From NCBI GenBank assembly GCA_038247995.1, contig JBBRUG010000329.1, forward strand, positions 1 to 6,612: a stretch of DNA of 6,612 nt, given 5' to 3'. A program made the position numbers and the translations under genes. Shown here piece after piece: positions 1-5,151 of the stretch; position 1 is the first letter of the stretch, and every line of letters starts with the position of its first letter. Below the pieces are notes generated by a model. The model searched no databases. It saw nothing but the letters and a program-made list of their open reading frames with translations, and was not told the origin of the DNA. The DNA is from JBBRUG01 sp038247995. GTDB lineage: Bacteria; Chloroflexota; Chloroflexia; Chloroflexales; Chloroflexaceae.

Positions 1-277
1 AGGGTACAGATCGCGGGCCTTACGGCTCCCCTTGCCCCAACCGGCATGGTACTCATTCCGTTTCGATCCGTATTCGCTCTGGCACGAAGGCCAGAAAAGG
101 AATCCAGTGACGGCTCCGTAGGAACGAACACGGGACGGTGGTACGCAAGAATACGTGTACCACATATCGCGGTTTTCCGCAATAGGAAGCCAAGACCGGC
201 GCTTCCCCCGCCAGCTAAAGCAGGTAGTCCCCGCGCCGTGGCGCTGCCGTACGCGCTACAAAGAAGGAGTCTTTTTA

Positions 278-403
278 TGGGCCGGCTTCGGGATGATCGA
301 TCACCTTCCGGCCCGGCGTGCGCTCGACGACATCGCGGGCGGCCCAGAGTTGCTGAAACAGCGGGTTATGTACGTGAAGATCGCTGAACAGGCGTTGCAC
401 CTG
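278..403 (-). pseudogene. Remnant of MmyB-like (MLTR ligand-binding domain) regulator
   Basis: Read on the minus strand, about 40 codons give VQRLFSDLHVHNPLFQQLW followed by AARDVVERTPGRKVIDHPEAG. This follows the C-terminal part of the MmyB-like / MLTR ligand-binding domain found behind an N-terminal helix-turn-helix in Xre-type regulators. Family members there read approximately ELSLRSPEFRRLWARHDV, then a Gly-Arg-Lys step and an HP-x-x-G turn. The frame hits a stop at 275-277 just where family members continue with a Leu-x-Tyr strand. No helix-turn-helix or earlier domain part is visible upstream in any minus-strand frame. It therefore looks like a decayed fragment, not a gene. The assignment is from remembered family pattern; a chance likeness is possible over so short a stretch. 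Confidence 0.55.
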
Positions 404-523
404 GGGCGTCGCCGAGGTGCTGCGGGTCTGGCGGCAGCTTGCCGCTGAGCAGTAATCATTCTTACAACCAAATAATGACCGAGGCAACGCATGGGTGAGC
501 ATATGTACGACCTAGTCGTTCTT

Positions 524-532
524 CTGTAAGCT
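524..532 (-). promoter_or_regulatory. Inverted copy of the AGCTTACAG element upstream of ccdA
   Basis: CTGTAAGCT here is the exact reverse complement of AGCTTACAG, the core of the element found before the small membrane protein gene (3214) and twice before the sensor kinase gene (5116, 5152). The match is only 9 bp and does not extend into the TTCG part, so it may be chance. It lies about 75 bp before the ccdA start, where an operator would be expected. Confidence 0.3.
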
Positions 533-561
533 CGCCCACAAACGCCGGTCGGCGCCTCGGG

Positions 562-579
562 TACAGTGGGGGCAGGGAG
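562..579 (+). promoter_or_regulatory. Possible -10 region of the ccdA operon
   Basis: TACAGT at 562-567 fits the loose TAnnnT pattern of a housekeeping -10 box and lies 45 bp before the ccdA start. The 18 bases from 562 match 15 of 18 bases at 3243-3260, upstream of the small membrane protein gene, which also begin with a TAnnnT box. No good -35 hexamer is visible 16-18 bp upstream, so the promoter call is weak. Confidence 0.3.
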
Positions 580-606
580 CTGTCCGCCTGATTCGCGAGG
601 TTGCTA

Positions 607-1386
607 ATGGTCTTCGACAACCTGAGCTTCGGTCTGGCATTATTTGCCGGCCTGATCTCGTTTCTCTCGCCCTGCGTGCTCTCCCTGGTGCCGGTCTACC
701 TCGGCTACCTGGGGAGCCGCACTGTTACGCCCGGCAGCTCCGCAACGGCAAGTCGCTGGGGCACCTTCAGCCATGGGCTCGCCTTTGTGCTCGGCTTCAG
801 TGCGGTGTTCGTCGCCCTGGGAATGACGGCCACTGCGCTCGGCGCTTTCCTCTTCGACATCCGCGGGTTGCTCACCAGAGTCGGCGGGGTGGTGGTCATT
901 ATCCTCGGGTTGCACACGATGGGGCTCATTCGCTTGAGCTTCCTCGACATGGACACCAGGGTGCAGCGTGCGCCCAACGGGCGCTTCGGCTACGCCTCCT
1001 CGGCCATGATGGGCGTCTTCTTCTCGGCCGGTTGGTCGCCTTGCGTCGGGCCGGTGCTCGGCGCGGTGCTGACCCTGGCCTTCAACGCCGACGACCTGGG
1101 GCGGGGCCTGTGGCTGCTGGTAGCCTACGCGATCGGGTTGGGCATTCCCTTTTTGATCGCCGCCGCGTGGGCCGGGCAGTTCAGCGCCTGGTTGCGCCGC
1201 TACGGCAACCTGCGCCGCTACGCCGGGCCGCTGGCCGGCGGCTTCCTGGTGTGTATCGGCGTCCTGCTTTTCACGGACTCGTTGGCCATGCTGGCGACCA
1301 ATGGGGCGGTGGCCAACCTGCAGGTGCGCCTGGACGAGGGCGCGATCACCCTCTGGCAGCAGATTTTCGGGGGAGGGGCGCAATGA
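607..1386 (+). CDS. ccdA: CcdA-family cytochrome c biogenesis / thiol-disulfide transmembrane protein
   Basis: This 259-residue polytopic membrane protein belongs to the CcdA/DsbD-beta family. These proteins pass electrons from cytoplasmic thioredoxin across the membrane to extracytoplasmic thioredoxin-like proteins for haem c attachment or disulfide reduction. The two hallmark cysteines are present: C23 in SFLSPCVLSLVPVYLGYL and C146 in FSAGWSPCVGPVLGAVL. About six hydrophobic helices can be drawn (near 8-35, 58-82, 92-110, 131-158, 168-190 and 207-230), as in the family, and the length is typical. The ATG at 607 is chosen over an in-frame TTG at 601 because GCGAGG at 595-600 is a ribosome site six bases before it. 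The stop overlaps the next start as ATGA, implying coupled translation with the TlpA-like gene. A role in cytochrome c maturation rather than general disulfide reduction cannot be decided here. Confidence 0.95.
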   Translation: MVFDNLSFGLALFAGLISFLSPCVLSLVPVYLGYLGSRTVTPGSSATASRWGTFSHGLAFVLGFSAVFVALGMTATALGAFLFDIRGLLTRVGGVVVIILGLHTMGLIRLSFLDMDTRVQRAPNGRFGYASSAMMGVFFSAGWSPCVGPVLGAVLTLAFNADDLGRGLWLLVAYAIGLGIPFLIAAAWAGQFSAWLRRYGNLRRYAGPLAGGFLVCIGVLLFTDSLAMLATNGAVANLQVRLDEGAITLWQQIFGGGAQ

Positions 1387-1940
1387 TCCAGATTGGCGGG
1401 ACGCCGCGCCAGTGGGGCATGGTGGCCCTGCTGCTGGCCGTGCTCGCTGGCGGGCTCTGGTTCAGCCTCAACGGCGAACTGCCCGGCCGGAGCGACGATG
1501 TGCTCCGTGCGGGCCGCCGCGCCCCCGCGATTGAACTGGCGACCCTGGATGGCGGCACGCTCAGCCTGGCCGAGCGGAGCGGCGAGGTGGTGATCATCAA
1601 CCTGTGGGCCAGTTGGTGCGGGCCGTGCCGCGCCGAGATGCCGGCCCTCCAGCGGCTCTATAGCGCCGAGCGCGCCCGTGGGCTGGAGATCCTGGCCGTG
1701 AACAGCACCGTGCAAGACAGTCCGGCGGCTGCGCGGGCCTTCGTCGCAGAGCACGGCCTGACCTTCCCAATCCTGCTCGATACCGACGGCGCGGTGAGTC
1801 GCGCCTACCGCCTGCGCTCGCTGCCCTCAACCTTCATCGTCGACCGGCGCGGCGTGATCCGACAGATCTTCTTCGGCGGCCCACTGAGCGAAGAGACGCT
1901 CGCCAACGCGGTGGCGCCGCTTCTGGCCGAGACCCCATGA
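1383..1940 (+). CDS. TlpA/ResA-like membrane-anchored thiol-disulfide oxidoreductase
   Basis: This 185-residue protein has one N-terminal membrane anchor (about residues 12-29) followed by a thioredoxin fold of the AhpC/TSA-Redoxin (TlpA, ResA, DsbE) type on the extracytoplasmic side. The active site is W78-C79-G80-P81-C82 inside NLWASWCGPCRAEMPAL, and the cis-proline is P148 in RSLPSTFIVD. The insert between the second beta strand and the following helix (about 108-130) is typical of TlpA/ResA. The start at 1383 overlaps the ccdA stop by four bases. Upstream in-frame codons run inside ccdA and are not used. In the family, such a protein receives electrons from CcdA and reduces apocytochrome c or other exported cysteine proteins. 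The next gene encodes a lipoprotein with a CPLC motif, a possible client by context only. Confidence 0.95.
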   Translation: MIQIGGTPRQWGMVALLLAVLAGGLWFSLNGELPGRSDDVLRAGRRAPAIELATLDGGTLSLAERSGEVVIINLWASWCGPCRAEMPALQRLYSAERARGLEILAVNSTVQDSPAAARAFVAEHGLTFPILLDTDGAVSRAYRLRSLPSTFIVDRRGVIRQIFFGGPLSEETLANAVAPLLAETP

Positions 1941-1958
1941 GCATACGAGGAACCCATC

Positions 1959-3185
1959 ATGGATCGAGCTGTGTTACTGCTGTGGCTCGCCGGCGTGCTG
2001 CTGGCATCCTGTAGCGCCCCCGCGCCGACGGCAGACCCCGCGCCCACCGCCGTCACGACCGCACCCACTGCCGTCACGCCCCCAACCGCTGCGGCCCCGC
2101 CGGCCGATTCACCGGAGGCGACGCTGCTGCCCGCTGAACCGCCCCCCGACGGCGCAGCGCAGTTCACCACCGACTTCAGCCGCCAGACCGTGTCCTACAG
2201 CGAGATCCGATCGGGCGGGCCGCCCAAGGACGGCATCCCTGCCATCGACGCGCCGCAGTTCGTGAGTGTGTCCGCTGCCGACGTCTGGCTGCAACCCCAG
2301 GAACCGGTGGTGCTGGTGGAGATCGACGGCGACGCGCGGGCCTACCCGATCCAGATCCTCATGTGGCACGAAATCGCCAACGACACCGTTGGCGGCGTGC
2401 CCGTGGCCGTCACCTTCTGCCCGCTCTGCAACACCGCAATCGTCTTCGACCGGCGGGTAGGCGAGCGCGTGCTCGACTTCGGCGCCACCGGGCGATTGCG
2501 CTACAGCAACCTGATCATGTACGACCGGCAGACCGAGAGTTGGTGGCAGCAGGCCACGGGCGACGCAATTGTGGGTGCGTTCGCCGGGGCGCAACTGACC
2601 TTTCTGCCGACAGCGATTATCGCCTGGGAGGAGTTCTTCACAACCTACCCCGACGGCCAGGTGCTCTCGCGCGAGACAGGCTTCAGCCGGAACTATGGGC
2701 GCAACCCTTACGAAGGCTACGACAATGTGAACCGTCCGCCGTTCCTCTACGACGGCCCAGCCACGCCTGACGCACTCCCCGCAACCGCCCGCGTGCTGAC
2801 GGTCGACCTGGGCGGTGACGCGGTGGCCTATCCTTACGCGGCCCTGGCGGACACGGGCGCAGTGAACGATACGGTAGGCGGCCAGCCGCTCGTTGTGCTC
2901 TGGCAGGCCGGCACAGCTTCGGCGCTGGATGCCGACTTGGTGGCGGGTGGACGCGATGTGGGCGCAGCGGCCGCCTACAGCCGCATCGTCGACGGACGCA
3001 GCCTGACCTTTCAGCGCGACGGTGAGCGGCTGGTCGATGCGGAGACCGGCAGCGCCTGGGATGTGCTCGGCCGCGCTGTGGACGGCCCCCTGGCCGGCAC
3101 GCGGCTCCAGCCGGTCGTAGCCGTCAACCACTTCTGGTTCTCCTGGGCCGCCTTCAAGCCCGAAACGCGGATCTACCAGCCATAG
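1959..3185 (+). CDS. DUF3179 domain lipoprotein with CPLC motif
   Basis: This 408-residue protein begins with a lipoprotein signal: hydrophobic residues 5-16, then lipobox L15-A16-S17-C18. A Pro/Ala/Thr-rich linker runs to about residue 60, as expected for a surface-tethered protein. The rest matches DUF3179, whose signature is seen as WHEIANDTVGG (136-146) followed by VAVTFCPLCNTAIVFDR with C154 and C157. The function of the family is not established. Residues about 115-250 recur in weakened form at about 275-406: NDTVGG at 141-146 returns at 303-308, and the CPLC position is occupied by Q316-A-G-T, so only the first copy has the cysteine pair. CGAGGA at 1946-1951 is a ribosome site seven bases before the ATG. 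Only 18 bp separate it from the TlpA-like gene, so the three genes are probably one operon. That suggests a redox-kept cysteine pair or metal/haem site, as inference. Confidence 0.9.
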   Translation: MDRAVLLLWLAGVLLASCSAPAPTADPAPTAVTTAPTAVTPPTAAAPPADSPEATLLPAEPPPDGAAQFTTDFSRQTVSYSEIRSGGPPKDGIPAIDAPQFVSVSAADVWLQPQEPVVLVEIDGDARAYPIQILMWHEIANDTVGGVPVAVTFCPLCNTAIVFDRRVGERVLDFGATGRLRYSNLIMYDRQTESWWQQATGDAIVGAFAGAQLTFLPTAIIAWEEFFTTYPDGQVLSRETGFSRNYGRNPYEGYDNVNRPPFLYDGPATPDALPATARVLTVDLGGDAVAYPYAALADTGAVNDTVGGQPLVVLWQAGTASALDADLVAGGRDVGAAAAYSRIVDGRSLTFQRDGERLVDAETGSAWDVLGRAVDGPLAGTRLQPVVAVNHFWFSWAAFKPETRIYQP

Positions 3186-3213
3186 CCGCCGCGCAGCATC
3201 CGTTATGTGTGCA

Positions 3214-3248
3214 AGCTCACAGTTCGCGCCACAGCGAAGACCTACACT
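3214..3248 (+). promoter_or_regulatory. Conserved element plus TAnnnT box before small membrane protein gene
   Basis: AGCTCACAGTTCGCGC at 3214-3229 is followed after 13 bases by TACACT at 3243-3248. The kinase upstream region has AGCTTACAGTTCGCGC at 5152-5167, then 13 bases, then TAAAGT. Identical spacing with unrelated spacer sequence suggests an operator or -35-type element paired with a -10 box. CAGTTC, 17 bp before the TAnnnT box, is not a canonical -35 hexamer, so an alternative sigma factor or an activator would be needed. It lies in the 116-bp gap after the DUF3179 gene. Confidence 0.45.
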
Positions 3249-3301
3249 GGTGGCAGCGAGCAAGCAAACCGGGCAACCGCCCCAACAAAGAAGGAAGCAG
3301 C

Positions 3302-3739
3302 ATGGCGACTGTAGCACGAACCCAGAGCGGCATGAATCAAAAGGTAATCGGCGGCGTGGTCGGCGGCCTGGCGGGCGGGGTAGTCTTCGGCATGATGATG
3401 GCGATGATGGGCATGCTGCCGATGATCGCCGGCCTGGTCGGCAGCGCCTCAGCCGTGGTCGGCTTCCTGGTGCATCTGGTGATCAGCGCGGTGATTGGCA
3501 CAAGCTTCGGGGTGCTCTTCGGCGCTCGTAGCACGAGTTTCAGCCAGGGCGCCGTCTGGGGGCTGATCTACGGGGCAATCTGGTGGGTGCTCGGACCGCT
3601 CGTGATCATGCCCCTGATGATGGGCATGGGCCTGCAATTCGGTGCGGCACTCAGCGGCCCGATGCTGATGAGCCTCGTTGGCCACCTGATCTACGGCCTC
3701 GTCACCGGCCTCGTTTTTGCCTGGTTTGTCCGGCGCTGA
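3302..3739 (+). CDS. Small Met/Gly-rich four-helix membrane protein, unknown function
   Basis: I do not recognise the family with certainty. The 145-residue product is very hydrophobic, with four predicted helices near residues 15-38, 50-74, 84-107 and 119-142, and a short basic C-terminus (RR). It looks like a duplicated two-helix unit. Met-rich stretches occur at 31-41 (MMMAMMGMLPM) and 103-110 (MPLMMGMG). LVHLVISAVIGTSFGVLF near 56-73 corresponds to LVGHLIYGLVTGLVFAWF near 125-142, with H58 opposite H128. The ATG at 3302 is chosen because GAAGGA at 3290-3295 lies six bases before it. The in-frame ATG at 3209 has no ribosome site and would add a polar, unrelated tail. It has its own probable promoter. 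Methionines and histidines within helices could bind a soft metal such as copper, but nothing here proves it. Confidence 0.8.
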   Translation: MATVARTQSGMNQKVIGGVVGGLAGGVVFGMMMAMMGMLPMIAGLVGSASAVVGFLVHLVISAVIGTSFGVLFGARSTSFSQGAVWGLIYGAIWWVLGPLVIMPLMMGMGLQFGAALSGPMLMSLVGHLIYGLVTGLVFAWFVRR

Positions 3740-3777
3740 TAACAGCGCACACGCGATCCTTTTGCTCGCGGGGCGGG

Positions 3778-3789
3778 TGCCATCTTGCC
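3778..3789 (+). repeat. Left target-site duplication of the MITE
   Basis: TGCCATCTTGCC abuts the left inverted end of the element at 3790-4015. The right end is followed directly by TGCCATCCTGCC (4016-4027). The copies match at 11 of 12 positions in direct orientation, as expected for a duplication made at insertion with one later mutation. A duplication of 10-12 bp suits IS231-type IS4-family transposases. Confidence 0.65.
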
Positions 3790-3875
3790 CATACGCATCA
3801 AGGTAAGCGACAGCATGCGTCTGCCCGAAGATGCACAGATCGCGTCCCAACGCCCGAAACACCGCATCCCCCTAG

Positions 3876-3905
3876 CTCTCTGCTCCATCTGCGTGGAGCA
3901 GGGGG
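3876..3905. repeat. Hairpin inside the MITE
   Basis: CTGCTCCA at 3880-3887 pairs perfectly with TGGAGCAG at 3894-3901 around a 6-nt loop. In RNA the stem extends by four more pairs, two of them G-U, to 3876/3905. There is no T-run after it, so a classical terminator is unlikely. Confidence 0.6.
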
Positions 3906-3942
3906 AGCCGCCAGAGATGCATCGTCCTGATGCGCTCAGAAG

Positions 3943-3967
3943 CCCCGCTCCCGCTCAGGGAGCGGGG
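3943..3967. repeat. Perfect 10-bp GC-rich hairpin inside the MITE
   Basis: CCCCGCTCCC at 3943-3952 pairs with GGGAGCGGGG at 3958-3967 around the loop GCTCA. It is followed by a G-rich run (TTGGGGGTGCGGG). Short GC hairpins with this kind of tail are often dispersed intergenic repeats. As no T-tract follows on either strand, I prefer a repeat or MITE-internal structure to an intrinsic terminator. Confidence 0.6.
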
Positions 3968-4015
3968 TTGGGGGTGCGGGCTGACCCAGCGGAAATCCTT
4001 AACGTGATGCGTATG

Positions 4016-4027
4016 TGCCATCCTGCC
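4016..4027 (+). repeat. Right target-site duplication of the MITE
   Basis: TGCCATCCTGCC directly follows the right inverted end and matches the left flank at 3778-3789 at 11 of 12 positions in the same orientation. Confidence 0.65.
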
Positions 4028-4053
4028 CCGCACCACTACCCAGGATATTGACC

Positions 4054-4359
4054 ATGAAGCCCCTGCGCGTCTACGTCTCCGCCAGTTGCTTCGTCTGCGA
4101 CCGTACCCGCCAACTCGTCGCCGAGGTGCGCGCGCAGCGGCCCGCCTACCCGGTGGAGTTCGTCGATCTTGACCAACCGGACGCCGTGAAGCCGACTTTT
4201 GTCTTCGACACCCCAACCTATGTGCTCGGCGAGCGCATCATTTCTCAGGGCAACCCGACCCTCGCAACCCTGCTCGATCGCCTCGACGCCGAGGCGGTAA
4301 CCACGCCGATAGCCGGTATGGGGCCACTCCTCCCGACGCTGGGCAGGCCCTGCTCCTGA
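4054..4359 (+). CDS. Small thioredoxin/glutaredoxin-like CxxC protein
   Basis: The 101-residue product has a compact thioredoxin fold. The first strand RVYVSA leads into an active-site C12-F13-V14-C15 at the start of a helix (CDRTRQLVAEV). A second strand VEFVDLD (34-40) follows, then a cis-proline strand DTPTYVLGE with P54, then GNPTLATLLDRL forming the last helix. The CFVC site is unlike the CPYC of glutaredoxins and the CGPC of thioredoxins, so its redox role is uncertain. There is no signal peptide or membrane helix, so it is probably cytoplasmic. AGGA at 4042-4045 lies eight bases before the ATG at 4054. The in-frame ATG at 4015 begins in the transposon end and is rejected. The last 20 residues, including C100, lie beyond the fold. 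It is preceded by the MITE, so its native promoter may have been displaced. Confidence 0.85.
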   Translation: MKPLRVYVSASCFVCDRTRQLVAEVRAQRPAYPVEFVDLDQPDAVKPTFVFDTPTYVLGERIISQGNPTLATLLDRLDAEAVTTPIAGMGPLLPTLGRPCS

Positions 4360-4467
4360 ACGAGCTGCGCAGCAACTCCTCCGGCGCGCGCAGCGCAGTA
4401 CGGCCTGCGCCCTGCCGTGCGCCTCCTACCCTCGTGCATCCACAAGCGACCGCGTTGGAGATGCGGC

Positions 4468-4496
4468 GCATGCGCACCACACTGGCCCGCGCATGC
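4468..4496. other. Inverted repeat after the thioredoxin-like gene
   Basis: GCATGCGC at 4468-4475 is the exact reverse complement of GCGCATGC at 4489-4496, with a 13-nt loop. It lies in the gap of about 205 bp between the thioredoxin-like and GrdB-like genes. No T-run follows. It could be part of a termination or processing structure, or chance in GC-rich DNA. Confidence 0.35.
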
Positions 4497-4520
4497 GACC
4501 TGCGTCCTGCCGCGTGCCGC

Positions 4521-4547
4521 CGGCGTCCTGGCCCCAGGCCAGCGCCG
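4521..4547 (+). other. Hairpin just upstream of the GrdB-like ribosome site
   Basis: CTGGCC at 4528-4533 pairs with GGCCAG at 4537-4542 around loop CCA. After a two-base bulge (4526-4527) the stem continues with five GC pairs out to 4521/4547. It ends six bases before the ribosome site AAAGGA at 4553-4558, so in mRNA it would stand directly in front of the GrdB-like leader. A weak terminator or an mRNA-stabilising stem is possible. Confidence 0.4.
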
Positions 4548-4564
4548 CCTTGAAAGGACGTAGT

Positions 4565-5050
4565 ATGTTTAAACGAGACCGGCTCCGTCAGCGCGTGAGC
4601 CGCGCCTATGGGCAGCTTCTAACCCGTTTCCCGGCCCTGGCCCGCCGTTGGGGCAAGCAGTTCGACGCCGGCGCCGGCGACCATGTGCCGTTCGTACGCC
4701 TGCGGAAGCCCCTGCATGCCTGCCGGCTCGCCCTCGTCACCACCGGCGGCGTACACCTACGCACCCAACCGCCCTTCGACATGGACGACTCGCGCGGCGA
4801 CCCGACCTTCCGGGCCATCCCGACCGACACTCCCGCCGAGCAGTTGATGATTACCCACGACTACTACGATCACCGCGACGCCGAGCGCGACCTGAACATT
4901 CTCTTCCCGCTGGCCCTTGGGAACGAACTGGTCGCGCGGGGGGCGCTGGGCGGCCTTGGCACGAGCTACAGTTTCATGGGCCACATCGAGCCGCCCCACG
5001 TGGAAACGCTGTTGCATTGTGCACCTCCAGCATTCGTGCCGGCCAGTTGA
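4565..5050 (+). CDS. GrdB/PrdB-family protein, truncated at the C-terminus
   Basis: This 161-residue product follows the glycine/sarcosine/betaine and D-proline reductase selenoprotein B family over most of its length. Clear landmarks are VPFVRLRKPL (41-50), ALVTTGGVHLRTQPPFDM (56-73), GDPTFRAIPTDTPAEQL (78-94), THDYYDHRDAERDLNILFP (97-115) and SFMGHI (136-141). True members use a selenocysteine or cysteine, in a Leu-Leu-Thr-Pro-x-(U/C)-x-x-C stretch after a Gly-Val-Asp step, to attack the substrate. Here the frame stops at TGA shortly after LLHCAPPAF, and that active-site segment is not found in any frame downstream. The gene is therefore either broken or a non-catalytic remnant. The ATG at 4565 has AAAGGA six bases upstream; an earlier in-frame ATG at 4493 lacks such a site. 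There is no signal peptide or membrane segment. Confidence 0.8.
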   Translation: MFKRDRLRQRVSRAYGQLLTRFPALARRWGKQFDAGAGDHVPFVRLRKPLHACRLALVTTGGVHLRTQPPFDMDDSRGDPTFRAIPTDTPAEQLMITHDYYDHRDAERDLNILFPLALGNELVARGALGGLGTSYSFMGHIEPPHVETLLHCAPPAFVPAS

Positions 5051-5058
5051 CCGGCAAC

Positions 5059-5073
5059 GCGACGGCTCGTCGC
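5059..5073 (+). other. Hairpin right after the GrdB-like stop
   Basis: GCGACG at 5059-5064 pairs perfectly with CGTCGC at 5068-5073 around the loop GCT, beginning eight bases after the TGA at 5048-5050. No T-run follows. It may help end transcription or protect the mRNA. The possibility that it acts in UGA recoding is treated among the findings and is weakly supported. Confidence 0.4.
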
Positions 5074-5115
5074 TATCCTGAGCATAGTGGACATGCTCGC
5101 GTGTGTCTGTAGAGA

Positions 5116-5128
5116 AGCTTACAGTTCG
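5116..5128 (+). promoter_or_regulatory. First tandem AGCTTACAGTTCG element before the kinase gene
   Basis: AGCTTACAGTTCG here is repeated exactly at 5152-5164, with starts 36 bp apart. No TAnnnT box stands at the corresponding position after this copy, so it is more likely an operator-type site than a second promoter. It lies between the GrdB-like stop and the kinase gene. Confidence 0.4.
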
Positions 5129-5151
5129 GCGTTCGCGGCGTTTTGTGAAGG

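Larger units (their letters stand above)
1..606. other. Gene-poor upstream region
   Basis: I see no intact gene in this stretch. Open frames on the + strand are rich in Arg and Pro, lack recognisable motifs, and overlap one another. The only recognisable coding remnant is the minus-strand regulator scrap at about 278-403, listed separately. A 7-bp hairpin (GTGGTAC at 138-144 pairing with GTACCAC at 157-163, 12-nt loop) is present with no clear role. The right-hand part, from about 520 to 606, probably holds the control region of the ccdA operon. I found no tRNA, rRNA or known riboswitch, judging by eye only. Confidence 0.6.
3790..4015. mobile_element. Probable IS231-type (IS4 family) MITE, 226 bp
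   Basis: The ends are inverted repeats. CATACGCATCAAGGTAAG at 3790-3807 matches the reverse complement of 3998-4015 at 16 of 18 positions, with the outer 11 bases exact. The element is flanked directly by a 12-bp direct repeat with one mismatch. The ends start with CAT and resemble, from memory, the IS231-type terminus CATGCCCATCAACTTAAG (14 of 18). That subgroup belongs to the IS4 family and makes duplications of about 10-12 bp. The interior is too short for a transposase and has no convincing gene, so it would need a transposase supplied in trans. It holds two strong hairpins (3876-3905 and 3943-3967). It separates the small membrane protein gene from the thioredoxin-like gene and ends 38 bp before the latter's start. 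Confidence 0.7.

Noticed and set aside
277..387. A 36-codon + strand frame with a strong ribosome-site-like GAAGGAG seven bases before its ATG.
   Set aside because: The product is Arg-rich with no motif, and the same DNA reads convincingly as a regulator remnant on the minus strand, so the start signal is probably chance.
640..1383. A 247-codon minus-strand open frame.
   Set aside because: It is antisense to ccdA, with low-complexity Gln/His/Arg content and no recognisable fold.
2109..3317. A 402-codon minus-strand open frame.
   Set aside because: It lies antisense to the well supported DUF3179 gene, has a His/Arg/Gly-rich composition typical of GC-rich shadow frames, and shows no domain.
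3752..3770. A CGCGA/TCGCG hairpin after the small membrane protein gene as a terminator.
   Set aside because: The stem is only five pairs with a nine-base loop, and the T residues lie in the loop rather than after the stem.
3785..4051. An 88-codon + strand frame spanning the transposon-like element.
   Set aside because: It crosses both inverted ends and both hairpins, has no ribosome site or motif, and is better explained as non-coding MITE sequence.
3740..4053. A CRISPR array or tandem repeat.
   Set aside because: There are inverted, not regularly spaced direct, repeats; the two flanking direct repeats are explained by transposition.
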